This document shows positions 34,972-43,195 of a stretch of 64,000 nucleotides of DNA, piece by piece. The DNA lies in NCBI RefSeq assembly GCF_900142715.1, contig NZ_FRBX01000001.1:1054001-1118000 (forward strand), written 5' to 3'. Position 1 is the stretch's first letter, and each line of letters opens with the position of its first letter. This DNA comes from Flavobacterium pectinovorum. Its GTDB lineage: Bacteria > Bacteroidota > Bacteroidia > Flavobacteriales > Flavobacteriaceae. The translations under genes were made by a program, and so were the position numbers. The notes beneath the pieces are model-generated. The model saw only the letters and a list, made by a program, of their open reading frames with translations, was not told where the DNA came from and did no database searches.

Positions 34972-35961
34972 ATGAAAACAATAAATCAAAAATCAGCTTT
35001 AGTACTTTCTAAATTAATTTTAATTGCGGTACTTTTCTTTACAACAACACAAATTTCTGCACAATCAGATAGTTCTCTAGGAACATTAAAACAAATCAAC
35101 GCCGGACTTTTAAATGTGGGGTACACAGAGGCAGGTCCGGCAAACGGAAATGTAGTAATCCTGCTTCACGGCTGGCCTTATGATATTCATAGTTATAATG
35201 AAGTAGTGCCTGTTTTGGTTGCAAAAGGTTGCAGAGTAATTACACCTTATTTAAGAGGTTTTGGAACAACTCGTTTTCTTTCGGATGCTACTTTTAGAAA
35301 CGGTCAGCAAGCAGCATTAGCAAGTGATATTATTGCTTTAATGGATGCCTTAAAAATTAAAAAAGCTACTATAGGCGGATTTGACTGGGGCGCAAGAACG
35401 GCGGTAGTTATGGCGGCACTTTGGCCGGATCGTTTAAACGGATTGGTTTCTGTAAGCGGCTATTTGGTTGTAAATCTTGAAGCGAACTTAAAACCATTAT
35501 CTCCGCAGGCAGAATTAGGTTGGTGGTACCAATATTATTTTGCTACAGAAAGAGGAAAAACAGGCTACAGTCAAAATACATACGAATTCAATAAACTAAT
35601 CTGGAAAATTGCATCGCCATTATGGAATTTCGACAAAGCCACTTACGATCAAACAGCACAATCATTCAATAATCCGGATCATGTGGCAATTGTGATTCAC
35701 AATTACAGATGGAGACAATCACTTGAAGGTGGAGAATCTAAATATGATGCGTTGGAAAAACGTTTGGCCGAAAGACCTGCAATTACAGTTCCAACAATAA
35801 CAATAGGGAGCGATTTTGACGGCGCTTTCGCAGATGGAAAAGCCTACGCCAACAAATTCACAGGTAAATACGAACACAGAATTCTAAAAGGCATCGGACA
35901 CAATGTGCCACAAGAAGATCCAAAATCATTTGCTCAGGCGATTATTGATGTGGCGAAATAA
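34972..35961 (+). CDS. Exported alpha/beta hydrolase with Asp nucleophile (epoxide hydrolase/dehalogenase-like)
   Basis: The 329-residue protein has a signal peptide (ending TTTQISAQ) and an alpha/beta hydrolase core: VILLHGWPYDIHSYNEV, nucleophile elbow GGFDWGARTA with Asp in place of Ser, and catalytic His in LKGIGHNVPQEDP. An Asp nucleophile marks epoxide hydrolases and haloalkane dehalogenases. It is likely co-regulated with the epoxide hydrolase at 33513 through the same operator. Confidence 0.85.
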   Translation: MKTINQKSALVLSKLILIAVLFFTTTQISAQSDSSLGTLKQINAGLLNVGYTEAGPANGNVVILLHGWPYDIHSYNEVVPVLVAKGCRVITPYLRGFGTTRFLSDATFRNGQQAALASDIIALMDALKIKKATIGGFDWGARTAVVMAALWPDRLNGLVSVSGYLVVNLEANLKPLSPQAELGWWYQYYFATERGKTGYSQNTYEFNKLIWKIASPLWNFDKATYDQTAQSFNNPDHVAIVIHNYRWRQSLEGGESKYDALEKRLAERPAITVPTITIGSDFDGAFADGKAYANKFTGKYEHRILKGIGHNVPQEDPKSFAQAIIDVAK

Positions 35962-35964
35962 TAA

Positions 35965-36250
35965 ATTCCAATTTTTTATCCCGAGACTTCGGGACCAAAT
36001 TCCAAAATTTAACCGCAAAGTTCGCTAAGTTTTTTATGGATTGCGCTTAAAATTTAACCACAGAGAACACAAAGATTTACACAAAGAACACAAGTTATAT
36101 AAACACAAAGCTTTGCGATCTCTGTGTTTTTAATAAACCTTCACTATAAAAAAACTTTGTGTACTCTGCGGTAAAATTACACGCCCAAAAAATCAATTTC
36201 AATAACAAATCCAATAATCTAAAATCTAAAGTCTAATATCTAAAATTAAA
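35965..36250. repeat. Compound intergenic repeats
   Basis: In order: an AATTCC unit with a CCCGAGACTTCGGG core, an ACCGCAAAG/CACAAAG tract, and TCTAAAATCTAAAGTCTAA units. All three families occur elsewhere in the window. No gene is seen. Confidence 0.65.
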
Positions 36251-36256
36251 TTAATC

Positions 36257-36664
36257 ATGAAAAAAGTCTTATACACAGGAAAAACACACACAACAGGAGG
36301 AAGAGAAGGAGCATCACAAAGTTCTGATGATCAATTAAACATTAAATTAAGTTCTCCGGGATCTTCACGTCCTGGAACAAATCCGGAACAGCTTTTTGCA
36401 GCGGGTTGGTCGGCTTGTTTTATTGGTGCAATGGGAATCGCAGCCGGAAAATTAAATATAAAACTTCCTGCAGAAACCGCTGTAGACGCAGAAGTAGATT
36501 TATGTAATGCAGATGGCGAATATTCTTTACAGGCTCGCTTAAACGTAAGTCTTCCGGGAATCGATGCTGAAACTTCCAAAAAAATTACCGATATGGCACA
36601 TCAAACTTGTCCGTATTCTAAAGCAACAAGAGGCAATATTGATGTTGAAATTAATATTCTGTAA
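36257..36664 (+). CDS. ohr: Organic hydroperoxide resistance protein (Ohr)
   Basis: The 135-residue protein has the Ohr catalytic set: R38 in SSRPGTNPEQL, C54 in GWSACFIGAMG and C118 in HQTCPYSKATRG. Ohr reduces organic hydroperoxides in the cytosol with lipoylated electron donors. The Arg and the short VLYTGKTHTTGGREG start separate it from OsmC, coded at 12059. No OhrR gene lies next to it; regulation is not evident. Confidence 0.92.
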   Translation: MKKVLYTGKTHTTGGREGASQSSDDQLNIKLSSPGSSRPGTNPEQLFAAGWSACFIGAMGIAAGKLNIKLPAETAVDAEVDLCNADGEYSLQARLNVSLPGIDAETSKKITDMAHQTCPYSKATRGNIDVEINIL

Positions 36665-36682
36665 TTAACTCTCTGTTATCAT

Positions 36683-36779
36683 CCTGCAAGGTTTTCAAAA
36701 CCTTGTAGGTTTGATTTTTAACGTGTAGATCAATCATTCTAAACTCATTATACCTATAAGGTTTTGAAAACCTTGCAGG
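36683..36779. repeat. Pair of 27-bp palindromes
   Basis: CCTGCAAGGTTTTCAAAACC (36683 onward) and CCTATAAGGTTTTGAAAACC (36753 onward) each continue to a palindromic end. The two copies bound a 43-bp spacer between ohr and the thioredoxin-fold gene. This is a family found widely in Bacteroidota genomes. Confidence 0.7.
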
Positions 36780-36799
36780 AACGTATAAAAACACACAAC

Positions 36800-37555
36800 A
36801 TGAAAAAAATAAAATTAATACCCATTTTAAGTGCATTATTTCTCCTGGCAGGAATAACTGCTTTTGCACAAAATAACACAAGTAAAAAAGGTTTTGCCGT
36901 TCTGGAATTATTTACTTCCGAAGGATGTTCAAGCTGTCCGCCTGCTGATGAATTGATGGGGAAAATTCAAAACGAATATCAGGATTACAATGTTTACGTA
37001 TTGTCTTATCATGTTGATTATTGGGACAAACAAGGCTGGAAAGATATTTTTAGCAATGCTAATAACACCAAACGACAATATGATTATGCCCAATTTCTGG
37101 GGAAAGAGCCTATTTATACGCCACAATTAATCATCAACGGAAAAGCAGATTATGTAGGTTCGCAGGAAACAATTGTTAGAAACGCTGTAAAAACAGCACT
37201 TTTAAAACCTGCAAATGTCGATGTATCGCTGCAGGCAAGCCAAGCCAATACCAATCTTACTGTAAATTATAGTATTGAAGGAAATACCAAAAACAGTAAA
37301 TTGTTGATCGCCATAGTTCAAAAATCAGCAAAAAGCAATGTAAAAAGAGGAGAGAATGCACATCGCGTTTTATCGCATTATCAAATTGTGCATCAGCTAA
37401 ATTCAATAGAAATTGCAAAAGATAAAAAAGGAACCTCTGTAATTCATTTGCCTAAAAATTTCAACACCAAAGATTTTGAAGTAATTGGTTTTGTTCAGGA
37501 TCTTAAAACCGGAAATGTTTTAGGGGCAGATAAAGCTGTCTTTCAATCAATATAA
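36800..37555 (+). CDS. Exported thioredoxin-fold protein, DUF1223 family
   Basis: I start at 36800, where MKKIKLIPILSALFLLAGIT gives a clean signal peptide; the upstream frame (to 36764) lies in a repeat. The 251-residue protein has ELFTSEGCSSCPPADELM with a C43-SS-C46 redox site and YTPQLIINGKADYVGS with the cis-proline-like YTPQ. DUF1223 proteins are thioredoxin-fold and of unclear function. It follows ohr and may belong to the same stress group. Confidence 0.82.
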   Translation: MKKIKLIPILSALFLLAGITAFAQNNTSKKGFAVLELFTSEGCSSCPPADELMGKIQNEYQDYNVYVLSYHVDYWDKQGWKDIFSNANNTKRQYDYAQFLGKEPIYTPQLIINGKADYVGSQETIVRNAVKTALLKPANVDVSLQASQANTNLTVNYSIEGNTKNSKLLIAIVQKSAKSNVKRGENAHRVLSHYQIVHQLNSIEIAKDKKGTSVIHLPKNFNTKDFEVIGFVQDLKTGNVLGADKAVFQSI

Positions 37556-37559
37556 AAGT

Positions 37560-37768
37560 TTTTGTTTCACGCAGATTTTGCAGATTTGAGCAGATTTAAA
37601 TTTTAAAATCATCTGCCTGAATCTGCTTAAATCTTTTTTAAAATCTGCGTGAAATAAAACACAATATAACTTCGCAAAGTCTACAAATAGCTTTGCGAAC
37701 TTATATTTTTACAAAACTTCACTTATAAACAACTTCGCGAACTTTGCGTAAAATCTTTGCGAACTTTG
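37560..37768. repeat. ATCTGC- and GCAAAG-type intergenic repeats
   Basis: TTTCACGCAGATT and AATCTGCGTGAAA pair over 80 bp, then GCAAAG/CTTTGC units follow up to 37768. The last GAACTTTGCGG unit appears to supply the -33 element of the next promoter. Confidence 0.65.
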
Positions 37769-37795
37769 CGGTTAAAACTCAATATTCTATCTTTG
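37765..37795 (+). promoter_or_regulatory. Promoter of the LytS-type kinase operon
   Basis: TTTG (37765-37768), 19 bp, TATCTTTG (37788-37795) fits the consensus exactly. It shows that translation starts at 37823, not at the upstream in-frame ATG at 37757. Confidence 0.7.
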
Positions 37796-37822
37796 ACAAG
37801 CAAGATAAAACAAACACAAAAA

Positions 37823-38839
37823 ATGGAAAAAGTAAAACGCTTTCAGGTATCGAGCCGTGTTATATGGGGAAGCTCCGTTGCGCTGGCGATTCTTGCTTCA
37901 ATACCCAAATTATTTGATGCTTTTTCTACAGCTTCAGACATCGTTATAAACTCGTCGATTACTTTGATGTTTTCGATATTTATCTGGTATTATAATATTT
38001 ACAGTCTGCCAAAATTTACGGCACAGCGCACACATAAAAGCTTATTCAACTGGAAACTGCTTTTAAGTGTTTTAATGGGAATCCTGGTAATGGTTATTTT
38101 GGTAATTGCCCATCAGGAATTGTTTCAGGTATCCAAAATGGACGCGCCAATTATGTTCGAATTACGAGGCGTTTTAATCAATTTGATCGTTTATATGTTT
38201 CTGCATCTGTTGTTTCAAAATTATCAGACACAGCAAATTGCGGTAGAGTTAGAGCGTACTCAGGCGGTAAATCTGGGCGCACAATACGAATTGCTGAAAC
38301 AGCAGGTAAATCCGCATTTTTTGTTTAACAGCCTCAACACTTTAAAATCGATGGTTGATATTCAGGATCCGCAGAGTTCTGATTTTATTCTCAAATTATC
38401 TGATTTTTATCGTTTTACGCTCGAAAGCAGAAAAATGGATTTAATCTCGCTTCGCGAAGAACTTCAAATTTTAGACTCCTATGTTTATTTGCTAAAAGCC
38501 CGTTTTGAAGATGGATTTGAAGTGACAAACGAAATCGATCCAAAACAATACGACTCGGCAATTCCGCCATTTTCATTACAATTATTAATAGAAAACTGCA
38601 TTAAACACAATGTTGTTTCATTAGATAAACCTTTGAAAATTAAATTATATACCGAAGGTGATTTTCTGGTAATCGAAAACCGAATTCAGCTCAAAAGAGG
38701 CGCATTATCCACAGGCGTTGGTTTGGATAATATCAACCAGCGTTTTATGCATTTAATTCACAAAGAAATAGAAATAGACAAAACCGAAACTACTTTTAAA
38801 GTAAAAATACCCATGATTTATGACTATCGTAATAATTGA
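37823..38839 (+). CDS. LytS-type membrane sensor histidine kinase
   Basis: The 338-residue protein has about four membrane segments (residues 12-135) and a His_kinase domain with phosphoacceptor H165 in QQVNPHFLFNSLNTLKSMVD. The ATPase ends with IENCIKHNV and GVGLDNINQRF. It lacks a periplasmic sensor domain, as usual for Bacteroidota LytS/YehU-type kinases. It overlaps the response regulator gene by 20 bp, so the two form one system. Confidence 0.9.
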   Translation: MEKVKRFQVSSRVIWGSSVALAILASIPKLFDAFSTASDIVINSSITLMFSIFIWYYNIYSLPKFTAQRTHKSLFNWKLLLSVLMGILVMVILVIAHQELFQVSKMDAPIMFELRGVLINLIVYMFLHLLFQNYQTQQIAVELERTQAVNLGAQYELLKQQVNPHFLFNSLNTLKSMVDIQDPQSSDFILKLSDFYRFTLESRKMDLISLREELQILDSYVYLLKARFEDGFEVTNEIDPKQYDSAIPPFSLQLLIENCIKHNVVSLDKPLKIKLYTEGDFLVIENRIQLKRGALSTGVGLDNINQRFMHLIHKEIEIDKTETTFKVKIPMIYDYRNN

Positions 38840-39587
38840 AGATGAAGTAAAAACAGCCAAAGCACTTGGTCAGCTTATATTGAGTATCAGGCCAGATGCC
38901 CAGATTTTATCGTACATACAAAGTATTGACGGAGCGGTGAGTTATCTTCAGGAAAACGACCAGCCCGATCTTATTTTTATGGATATTCAGCTCGCAGACG
39001 GTTTGTGTTTTGAGATCTTTAAAAACGTTGAGGTGCTCTCACCAGTAATTTTTTGTACCGCTTTTGATGATTATGCAATTGAAGCTTTTAAGTCAAACGG
39101 AATTGATTATGTACTAAAACCTTTTTCAAGAGAAAGCATTGCGCAGGCGATTAAAAAAGCGGGAGAATTGAAAAATTTTTTCCAAAGAAATAAAAAAGCC
39201 ATGCCTGATTTTGATTATTTATTGACCAGAACTGGCGAAAATAAAGGTAAAAGCAGTTTTTTGGTTTTTAAAAATAATAAATACCAAACCGTTTTAACAG
39301 AGAATATTGCACTGTTTTATATCAAAAATGAAACCCCAACTATATTGACATTTGATAAAACAGAATATCAAATTACACAATCCTTAGATGAGGTTCATAA
39401 ACTATTGTCGACAACTCAGTTTTTTAGAATCAACAGACAATATTTGATCAATTTTTCGGCTATTAGAGAAGCAGAGCATTATTTTTCGCGCAAGCTGATT
39501 ATCAAATTAACAATTCCTACCGAAGAAAAATTACTGGTAGGAAAAGAAAAAGCAACCGCCTTTTTGAGCTGGCTGGAAAACAGGTAA
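38820..39587 (+). CDS. LytTR-type response regulator
   Basis: The 255-residue protein has a receiver domain (IIEDE, phosphoacceptor D55 in LIFMDIQLADG, K100 in YVLKPFS) and a C-terminal LytTR DNA-binding domain (FLVFKNNKYQTVLTENIALF, TTQFFRINRQYLINF). It is the partner of the kinase. Its target is not shown; none of the direct repeats typical of LytTR sites was found nearby. Confidence 0.9.
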   Translation: MTIVIIEDEVKTAKALGQLILSIRPDAQILSYIQSIDGAVSYLQENDQPDLIFMDIQLADGLCFEIFKNVEVLSPVIFCTAFDDYAIEAFKSNGIDYVLKPFSRESIAQAIKKAGELKNFFQRNKKAMPDFDYLLTRTGENKGKSSFLVFKNNKYQTVLTENIALFYIKNETPTILTFDKTEYQITQSLDEVHKLLSTTQFFRINRQYLINFSAIREAEHYFSRKLIIKLTIPTEEKLLVGKEKATAFLSWLENR

Positions 39588-39710
39588 TTATTTCAGTTTT
39601 TCGATCGCGTTTTTTATGGCGATTTCATCATTTTCCTGAAACATAAAACAGCTCAGAAAGAATAAGATAGAAAGAACAATTGCAAAGACGATTAAGATAA
39701 GTTTTTTCAT
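39588..39710 (-). CDS. Small membrane peptide or lipoprotein (40 residues)
   Basis: MKKLILIVFAIVLSILFFLS then CFMFQENDEIAIKNAIEKLK. A single hydrophobic segment leads to LSC, which resembles a lipobox, followed by a charged tail. The stop codon abuts that of the response regulator on the other strand. It is too short for certainty, but the composition is not random and a normal start is present. Confidence 0.45.
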   Translation of the reverse strand: MKKLILIVFAIVLSILFFLSCFMFQENDEIAIKNAIEKLK

Positions 39711-39759
39711 GATTTTTTTGTTTAAAGATTTTACAAAAGACTAAGTCATAAAAGTTTTT

Positions 39760-39862
39760 GTTTCACGCAGATTTTTTTTAATCTAAGCAGATTTACGCAG
39801 ATTATTAATATTTAAATCTGCTCAAATCTGCTCAAATCTGCGTTATCTGCGTGAAAAAAAAT
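39760..39862. repeat. ATCTGC-type intergenic repeat
   Basis: TTTCACGCAGATT and GCGTGAAAAAAA ends enclose repeated AATCTGCTCAAATCTGC units. Same family as at 29640 and 37560. Confidence 0.65.
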
Positions 39863-39910
39863 CATTTTAATCCTTTAATCTGTGGCTATATTTAAAATGT
39901 TCAACGAATA

Positions 39911-40297
39911 TTACGCAGCAACATAAGTCGCAGTATATAATTTTCTAAACATTAAATAAGTAACACTTACCATTACAAAAGCAATAATAGCATCGGTTGT
40001 AGCACCAAAACCAAATACCGCCAATTTCGAAAAGAAAGCAAAAATGATGTCGAAAAAGATTCCCGCAAATACCCATTCTTTCAATCGAAGTAATTTATTC
40101 GGAATCAATAAAGTGATAATTCCAGAGATTTTCATTACACCCAAGATGTAAATAAAGTGTGCAGGATAACCCAGTTGTTGTGTAATTTCCCAAACAATTT
40201 TATTGGTTGTAAGTTCAAAAAATCCGCTTGCGCCAAACCATAAAGAAGTTAATACTACGCCAGTCCAGTAAATAATTTTTGTTGTTTTTGTGTTCAT
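39911..40297 (-). CDS. DoxX-like membrane protein
   Basis: Start at 40297 (MNTKTTKIIYWTGVVLTSLW), because the upstream frame runs into the promoter. The 128-residue protein has four membrane helices with ASGFFELTTNKIVWEI, LGYPAHFIYILGVMKI and FGFGATTDAIIAF, as in the DoxX/DUF6790-like group. Its role is unknown; family members are tied to sulphur or redox processes. Its promoter carries the same direct-repeat operator as the two hydrolase genes. Confidence 0.8.
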   Translation of the reverse strand: MNTKTTKIIYWTGVVLTSLWFGASGFFELTTNKIVWEITQQLGYPAHFIYILGVMKISGIITLLIPNKLLRLKEWVFAGIFFDIIFAFFSKLAVFGFGATTDAIIAFVMVSVTYLMFRKLYTATYVAA

Positions 40298-40327
40298 GAT
40301 TTTTATATTTTTAATTATTTGATGAGA

Positions 40328-40402
40328 CAAAATTGCGTTGAAAGCAGGAAAATAAATAGTGCTATTTTGCTGAACCGGACAAATTAAAAGGTGAAATAGG
40401 CA
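40328..40402 (-). promoter_or_regulatory. Direct-repeat operator and promoter of the DoxX-like gene
   Basis: On the minus strand TGCCTATTTCA starts at 40402 and TTGTCCGGTTCA follows at the same 21-bp step. CAATTTTG (40328-40335) starts 67 bp after the first repeat, matching the layout at 33396 and 34853. Confidence 0.65.
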
Positions 40403-40482
40403 ATCTCAAACCTGATAAGAATTCATTGCCAAAAAAGAACTTTATTAACAAGAATTTACGATTTTTAAAATTCCATTAGTTT

Positions 40483-40490
40483 TATATTTG
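40483..40490 (+). promoter_or_regulatory. Probable -7 element of the thioredoxin operon
   Basis: TATATTTG fits TANNTTTG, 38 bp before the start codon. Confidence 0.45.
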
Positions 40491-40528
40491 TAATGAACAT
40501 TTGCCCATAAAAGCCAAATACCATTTGT

Positions 40529-41011
40529 ATGAAAGAAATCAAAGCTTTTACAATTATTGTTTTTCTGTTGCTGGCTTTCTCCTTAAAGTCTTATAGCCAG
40601 CAAGTAAAGCTGATTAATATAGACCAGCTTCAGGAAAGAATGAAAGCCGGAAAAGACAGCACTTACGTTGTTAACTTTTGGGCAACCTGGTGCGCGCCGT
40701 GTATTAAAGAATTACCTCATTTTGAAAAACTGGGTGCAGAATACAAAGCAGAAAAACTGGCTGTATTATTAGTAAGCGTCGATTTTAAATCGAAACTTAC
40801 TTCAGCAGTTGTGCCCTTTGTAAAAAGAAAAAATCTCAAAAACCAAGTATTTTTATTGAACGAAAGCAATCCGCAGGAATATATAGATCGCATTGACCCG
40901 TCGTGGTCAGGCAGTATCCCCGCTACATTATTCATAAAAGGCGATAAAAGAAAATTTATAGAAAGCGAACTTACCTACGAACAATTACTAACCGAATATA
41001 AAAAACTATAA
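40529..41011 (+). CDS. Exported TlpA-like thioredoxin
   Basis: The 160-residue protein has a signal peptide (MKEIKAFTIIVFLLLAFSLK to SYSQ) and a thioredoxin fold with active site WATWCAPC (C55, C58) and the cis-Pro segment WSGSIPATLFI. TlpA/ResA-type proteins reduce disulphides in the periplasm. It lies 2 bp before a second thioredoxin-like gene. Confidence 0.87.
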   Translation: MKEIKAFTIIVFLLLAFSLKSYSQQVKLINIDQLQERMKAGKDSTYVVNFWATWCAPCIKELPHFEKLGAEYKAEKLAVLLVSVDFKSKLTSAVVPFVKRKNLKNQVFLLNESNPQEYIDRIDPSWSGSIPATLFIKGDKRKFIESELTYEQLLTEYKKL

Positions 41012-41013
41012 TT

Positions 41014-41622
41014 ATGAAAAAGTTTATCACACTTGCACTAATTTTTAGTGCCTTTCTTGCTCAGGCACAAGCTCCAACTCTTAAAGCCGGACAGCCAGCA
41101 CCGGATTTTAAACTGAAAAATGTTGATAATAAAGAAGTTTCTTTTGCCAGTTATCCAGATGCAAAAGGTTTTATTGTAGTGTTTACGTGCAATACATGTC
41201 CGTACGCAAAAGCATATGAACAAAGAATTATCGATTTGGATAAAAAATTCAAGCCACAAGGATATCCTGTAATTGCCATAAACCCAAATGATCCCGAAGC
41301 ATCAAAAGCAGACACTTTTGATAAAATGCAGGATTTGGCAAAAGAAAAAAAATATGCGTTCCCTTATTTATTTGATAAAGGACAAATCGTTACAGATCAA
41401 TATGGTGCAAAACATACACCACATCTTTTTGTAGTTTCAAAAACCGCAAAAGGAACTGTTGTAGAATATACAGGCGCTATCGATAACGATCCTGAAGGAA
41501 CTAAAGACGAAAAAACGAAGTATGTTGAAGATGTAATTGCATCATTAAAAAACAATCAAAAACCAGCTATAACCGAGACTAAAGAAATTGGCTGTACGGT
41601 GAAAAGAAAAGCGAAAGCGTAA
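41014..41622 (+). CDS. Exported AhpC/TSA-type thioredoxin-like protein
   Basis: The 202-residue protein has a signal peptide and the peroxiredoxin/redoxin fold (AGQPAPDFKLKNVDNKEVSF). C59 and C62 lie in FTCNTCPYAKAYEQ, and APHTPHLF-like THTPHLFVVSK is near residue 140, seen here as KHTPHLFVVSK. This TlpA-like group is common in Bacteroidota. It is probably a partner of the preceding thioredoxin in the periplasm. Confidence 0.82.
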   Translation: MKKFITLALIFSAFLAQAQAPTLKAGQPAPDFKLKNVDNKEVSFASYPDAKGFIVVFTCNTCPYAKAYEQRIIDLDKKFKPQGYPVIAINPNDPEASKADTFDKMQDLAKEKKYAFPYLFDKGQIVTDQYGAKHTPHLFVVSKTAKGTVVEYTGAIDNDPEGTKDEKTKYVEDVIASLKNNQKPAITETKEIGCTVKRKAKA

Positions 41623-41642
41623 TTTTTTGATTTATAAAAAAG

Positions 41643-41669
41643 AAAATGCCTCAATAATTGAGGCATTTT
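41643..41669. terminator. Bidirectional terminator
   Basis: AAAATGCCTCAA-TAA-TTGAGGCATTTT with T runs on both sides, between the converging thioredoxin operon and the DUF6934-like module. Confidence 0.85.
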
Positions 41670-41670
41670 T

Positions 41671-41814
41671 TTATGTTGTAAATTGAAAAGTCATCGTTTT
41701 CAATTCTTCTAATTTATTCGAAGTTGTTTTTACAGTTTTGACGAGATCTAATTTTTTGTCTATGCTATATTTTGCACCTGTCTTAGTATCTGTGAGCATC
41801 TTAATTTTCTTCAT
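41671..41814 (-). CDS. Small partner protein of module copy 3
   Basis: A 47-residue protein (MKKIKMLTDTKTGAKYSIDK to KTMTFQFTT). Its ATG lies within the last codons of the larger gene, a 14-bp overlap, so the two are translationally coupled. It has no clear sequence match to the small partners of copies 1 and 2, but size and position match. Function unknown. Confidence 0.55.
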   Translation of the reverse strand: MKKIKMLTDTKTGAKYSIDKKLDLVKTVKTTSNKLEELKTMTFQFTT

Positions 41815-42286
41815 TGCATTTAGCTTTAATATAAAATCCATAAAAATCATCTGTTGTATTGAAAGGTACATTGATAATTTTCCCATCGATATTTACTGCA
41901 CCAAATATAGCGAATGTTTTTGAAATATAGTTAAATTCCTTACAAATAGCTCTTCTATATAATCTTGTCCTCGCAGGAGTACTTCCTTTAAAGAAAATAA
42001 GTCGATCCGGATAAGTTTCTGAAAAAATATTAACAGAGCTCGCAATTGTTGCTAAAATCTTTTCTAAATCACCATTGTTACTAACAGTAATATCATCAAT
42101 ATTCAATTCTCCTGTTTCCTTATTCATCCCTTTATTATCTCCAAAAGTTAAATTGTATATTTTAATTTCTTCATTTATACATTGATATCTTATTGTTTTT
42201 TCAATATTACCATTATTTCCACTACTAATAAATTCAAATGTCATATTTTCAGTACTAGAGATGAAGTCGTATTTCGGGTAATTCAT
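41801..42286 (-). CDS. DUF6934-like protein, module copy 3 (short form)
   Basis: The 161-residue protein has FEFISSGNNGNIEKTIRYQC, YNLTFGDNKG, the SNNGDLEK block, FKGSTPARTRLYRRAI and the closing TTDDFYGFYIKAK. These blocks line up with YNLGFGDYD, SNNGD, IQGSD and RRIR in copies 1 and 2, but the four-cysteine insertion is absent. I recall this as the usual DUF6934 form in Bacteroidota. It starts at ATG 42286. Function unknown; linkage to a small gene is kept. Confidence 0.7.
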   Translation of the reverse strand: MNYPKYDFISSTENMTFEFISSGNNGNIEKTIRYQCINEEIKIYNLTFGDNKGMNKETGELNIDDITVSNNGDLEKILATIASSVNIFSETYPDRLIFFKGSTPARTRLYRRAICKEFNYISKTFAIFGAVNIDGKIINVPFNTTDDFYGFYIKAKCNEEN

Positions 42287-42441
42287 TTGTAAGATTTAAT
42301 TTACGAAATTAATATTTAATTTTAAATAAATCCCTTTTACATTCCTTCATTTTACTTACATCTTTTTACTATTGGTCACATTGATTATAAGAAAATAACT
42401 ATTTTTTCACTATAAATTATTATATAAATCAATTTAATTAC

Positions 42442-42466
42442 TAATTTTGTTTAGAACAAATCTAAA
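42442..42466 (+). promoter_or_regulatory. Promoter and Fur-like palindrome before the LuxR-type regulator
   Basis: TAATTTTG (42442-42449) is followed at once by TTTAGA-ACAAA-TCTAAA (42450-42466), 5 bp before the ATG. A repressor here would cover the start site. The same palindrome lies before the siderophore operon. Confidence 0.6.
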
Positions 42467-42471
42467 TAGTA

Positions 42472-43095
42472 ATGAAAAATTTCCTGATTGCCGATTCTGA
42501 AAACCTACATATAATTGGATTGAGGCACACACTAAAAAAGATGGTGAAAACACCAAATTTGAGAGTAGTAAATTCAAGAGAAGAATTGTTTAAGAGTTTG
42601 GATAAAAATGATGTCGATTGCCTGATTATCGACCCCAACAATATCTTTTTGTTTTATGATGACGATTTGAAAATTATCAAAACCAATTTTCCTAAATGTA
42701 AAATCATTATTCTGTCTTATTTTAAAAACAAACAAACCATTGATAGTTTTTTAAAAGATAATATAAACGGCTTTATATCAAAAGATTGCAAAGAGCAAAC
42801 CATTTATGATGCCTTGTATAAAATTCAAAACGGAGAACGTTATTTATGTCCCAAAACATTAAATGCGCTTATGGATGTTTTAGTTTTACCGTCTGCAGAT
42901 GATGAAAAACTAACGCTTAGAGAATTCGAAATCCTGAAACAAATAGCACAAGGAAACAATGGTAAAAACATCGCTTCTGATCTTTTTATAAGCATTCATA
43001 CCTTTCGTACGCATCGTAAAAACATTATGAAAAAAACAGGCAGACACACTACTTCTGAATTGATTCTCTACGCTTTAGAAAAGAAAATAGCATAA
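42472..43095 (+). CDS. Orphan NarL/LuxR-type response regulator
   Basis: The 207-residue protein has a receiver domain (phosphoacceptor D54 in CLIIDPNN, K104 in FISKDCK; the acidic pair is reduced to ADSE) and a LuxR helix-turn-helix (LTLREFEILKQIAQGNNGKN, SDLFISIHTFRTHRKNIMKK). No kinase gene is adjacent. The gene precedes the siderophore operon and shares its palindrome, so it probably belongs to the same iron response and may activate the cluster. Confidence 0.82.
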   Translation: MKNFLIADSENLHIIGLRHTLKKMVKTPNLRVVNSREELFKSLDKNDVDCLIIDPNNIFLFYDDDLKIIKTNFPKCKIIILSYFKNKQTIDSFLKDNINGFISKDCKEQTIYDALYKIQNGERYLCPKTLNALMDVLVLPSADDEKLTLREFEILKQIAQGNNGKNIASDLFISIHTFRTHRKNIMKKTGRHTTSELILYALEKKIA

Positions 43096-43135
43096 TTTTC
43101 GTATAATTTAAAGATATTTTATGTTTTATTTCCTA

Positions 43136-43170
43136 CTATATATGAGGTATTTTATCTACCTCATATATAG
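43136..43170. terminator. Strong hairpin, terminator or operator
   Basis: CTATATATGAGGTA and TACCTCATATATAG form a perfect 14-bp stem around TTTTATC, 41 bp after the regulator gene. There is no clean T run, so it may be a protein site. Confidence 0.5.
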
Positions 43171-43195
43171 AAACAATTTTCGCTTTTTTGTGGTA

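Noticed and set aside
37757..37822. N-terminal extension of the sensor kinase from 37757
   Set aside because: The frame lies in a repeat tract and upstream of the predicted transcript start; 37823 is the better start.
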